Part shown: one piece after another, positions 38,344-38,773 of the stretch
How positions within the stretch are numbered: the stretch's first letter is position 1
How the letters are laid out: each line of letters begins with the position of its first letter
Source of the DNA: a virus
Strand: one strand, 5' to 3'
Length of the DNA: 38,773 nt
IMG/VR virus record: IMGVR_UViG_3300049215_000821
Span: 1 to 38,773 of that record
Program-made: the position numbers and the translations under genes
Notes under the pieces: model-generated
What the model saw: the letters and a program-made list of their open reading frames with translations, nothing else
What the model was told of the DNA's origin: nothing
The model's database searches: none

Positions 38344-38773
38344 CGACACGCCCGACGCGCTGCTCCTACAGCAGACGGCGACCACGCGCGTGTGGCTCGG
38401 CATCTCAAGTCTCAGCGGAACGAGCCTGCAGACCGACAACGTCGGAACCTCAGGCGGTCAGTTCGTCGGTTTCCGCTACTCGACGCACGCGGGAGACACG
38501 AACTGGCAGGCGGTCACCGCCGATGGCAGTGCACAGACCGTGACCGACACGGGAGTCGCGGCGGACACGAACATGCACGTGTTCAGGGTCGCGCAGGTGT
38601 CAGGCACGGGGTACGAGTTCTACATCGACGGAAATCTCGTCGCGACGAACACCACCCACCTACCCAGTTCAGGCGTCGGTTGCTTCGACATCGCGCAGCT
38701 GGACGCGCCTGGCGCTTCGTCCGGCACACCGGGCTTCGTGTGTTCCTATCTCTACTGGTGGGCGGCGTTCTAG
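38324..38773 (+). CDS. virion protein fragment, concanavalin-like, N-terminus missing
   Basis: The 149-residue reading (TATTRVWLGISSLSGTSLQT, FVGFRYSTHAGDTNWQAVTA, TNMHVFRVAQVSG, GYEFYIDGNLVATNTTHLP) is a jelly-roll, lectin-like fold of the kind found in phage structural proteins and appendages. Codon use is clearly coding. There is no ribosome binding site before ATG 38324 and the frame is open back to 38282, so the N-terminal part of the gene seems lost. It ends on the last base of the window. It is the only large plus-strand gene in the genome. Confidence 0.65.
   Translation: MWSYTFIDTPDALLLQQTATTRVWLGISSLSGTSLQTDNVGTSGGQFVGFRYSTHAGDTNWQAVTADGSAQTVTDTGVAADTNMHVFRVAQVSGTGYEFYIDGNLVATNTTHLPSSGVGCFDIAQLDAPGASSGTPGFVCSYLYWWAAF

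Overview
The window looks like a complete or near-complete genome of a lambda-type, long-tailed (siphovirus-like) dsDNA phage. Its host is probably a high-GC betaproteobacterium such as Burkholderia, Ralstonia or a relative. The host guess is inference from GC content (about 60%+), codon use and gene content; nothing in the sequence names a host. Nearly every gene lies on the minus strand in tight ATGA, GTGA or TGATG overlaps. The last plus-strand gene stops at the final base and the first minus-strand gene stops at base 57, so the two would be convergent neighbours if the molecule were circularised.

Read from right to left (the direction of transcription): promoter D (about 38.0 kb) starts an early operon with a small DUF7220-type membrane protein, a Cro-like HTH protein, several small phage proteins, a RuvC-like resolvase, an O-like replication protein and a DnaC-like helicase loader. 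It runs on into a ParB/DNA-methyltransferase fusion and the terminase genes (TerS, GpA-type TerL). The head module follows: gpW-like joiner, portal, S49 protease with a nested scaffold, decoration protein and capsid. Then comes the tail module: FII, U and V equivalents, a G/GT chaperone pair with a programmed -1 frameshift on nine T residues, tape measure, two related virion proteins, BR0599-type hub, J-like tip and fibre proteins. A lysis module (GH108 endolysin, small membrane proteins, 3-TM holin) closes the late operon at a hairpin terminator. A second leftward operon (promoter B) carries small proteins, a structured untranslated region, a candidate single-strand annealing protein, a PD-(D/E)XK exonuclease and a coiled-coil protein. 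A third (promoter A) carries a shortened DUF932 protein and three accessory genes ending in an HTH protein.

Between TerL and gpW, which are adjacent in lambda, lies a lower-GC insertion. It holds a leftward cassette of a Dcm/M.EcoRII-type C5-cytosine methyltransferase, a Mig.Mth-type T:G mismatch glycosylase and an EcoRII-C/PspGI-type endonuclease. This is predicted to be a CCWGG restriction-modification system with its own repair enzyme for deaminated 5-methylcytosine. Facing it is a rightward mini-operon (promoter C) encoding two 26-residue membrane peptides and a coiled-coil protein. It stops 4 bp from the end of the endonuclease gene with no visible terminator.

Four promoters (A-D) share one rigid architecture: an 18-bp palindrome (TTAGAG-N6-CTCTAA), exactly 9 bp, a -35 box, 16-17 bp, and TACAGT or TAAAGT. 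This implies a phage-wide regulon whose regulator I cannot identify. I find no complete integrase and no CI-like repressor. A tRNA-3'-end-like attachment core and a possible integrase C-terminus at 38.15-38.34 kb adjoin a truncated virion-protein gene, suggesting loss of the lysogeny module or a chimeric join.
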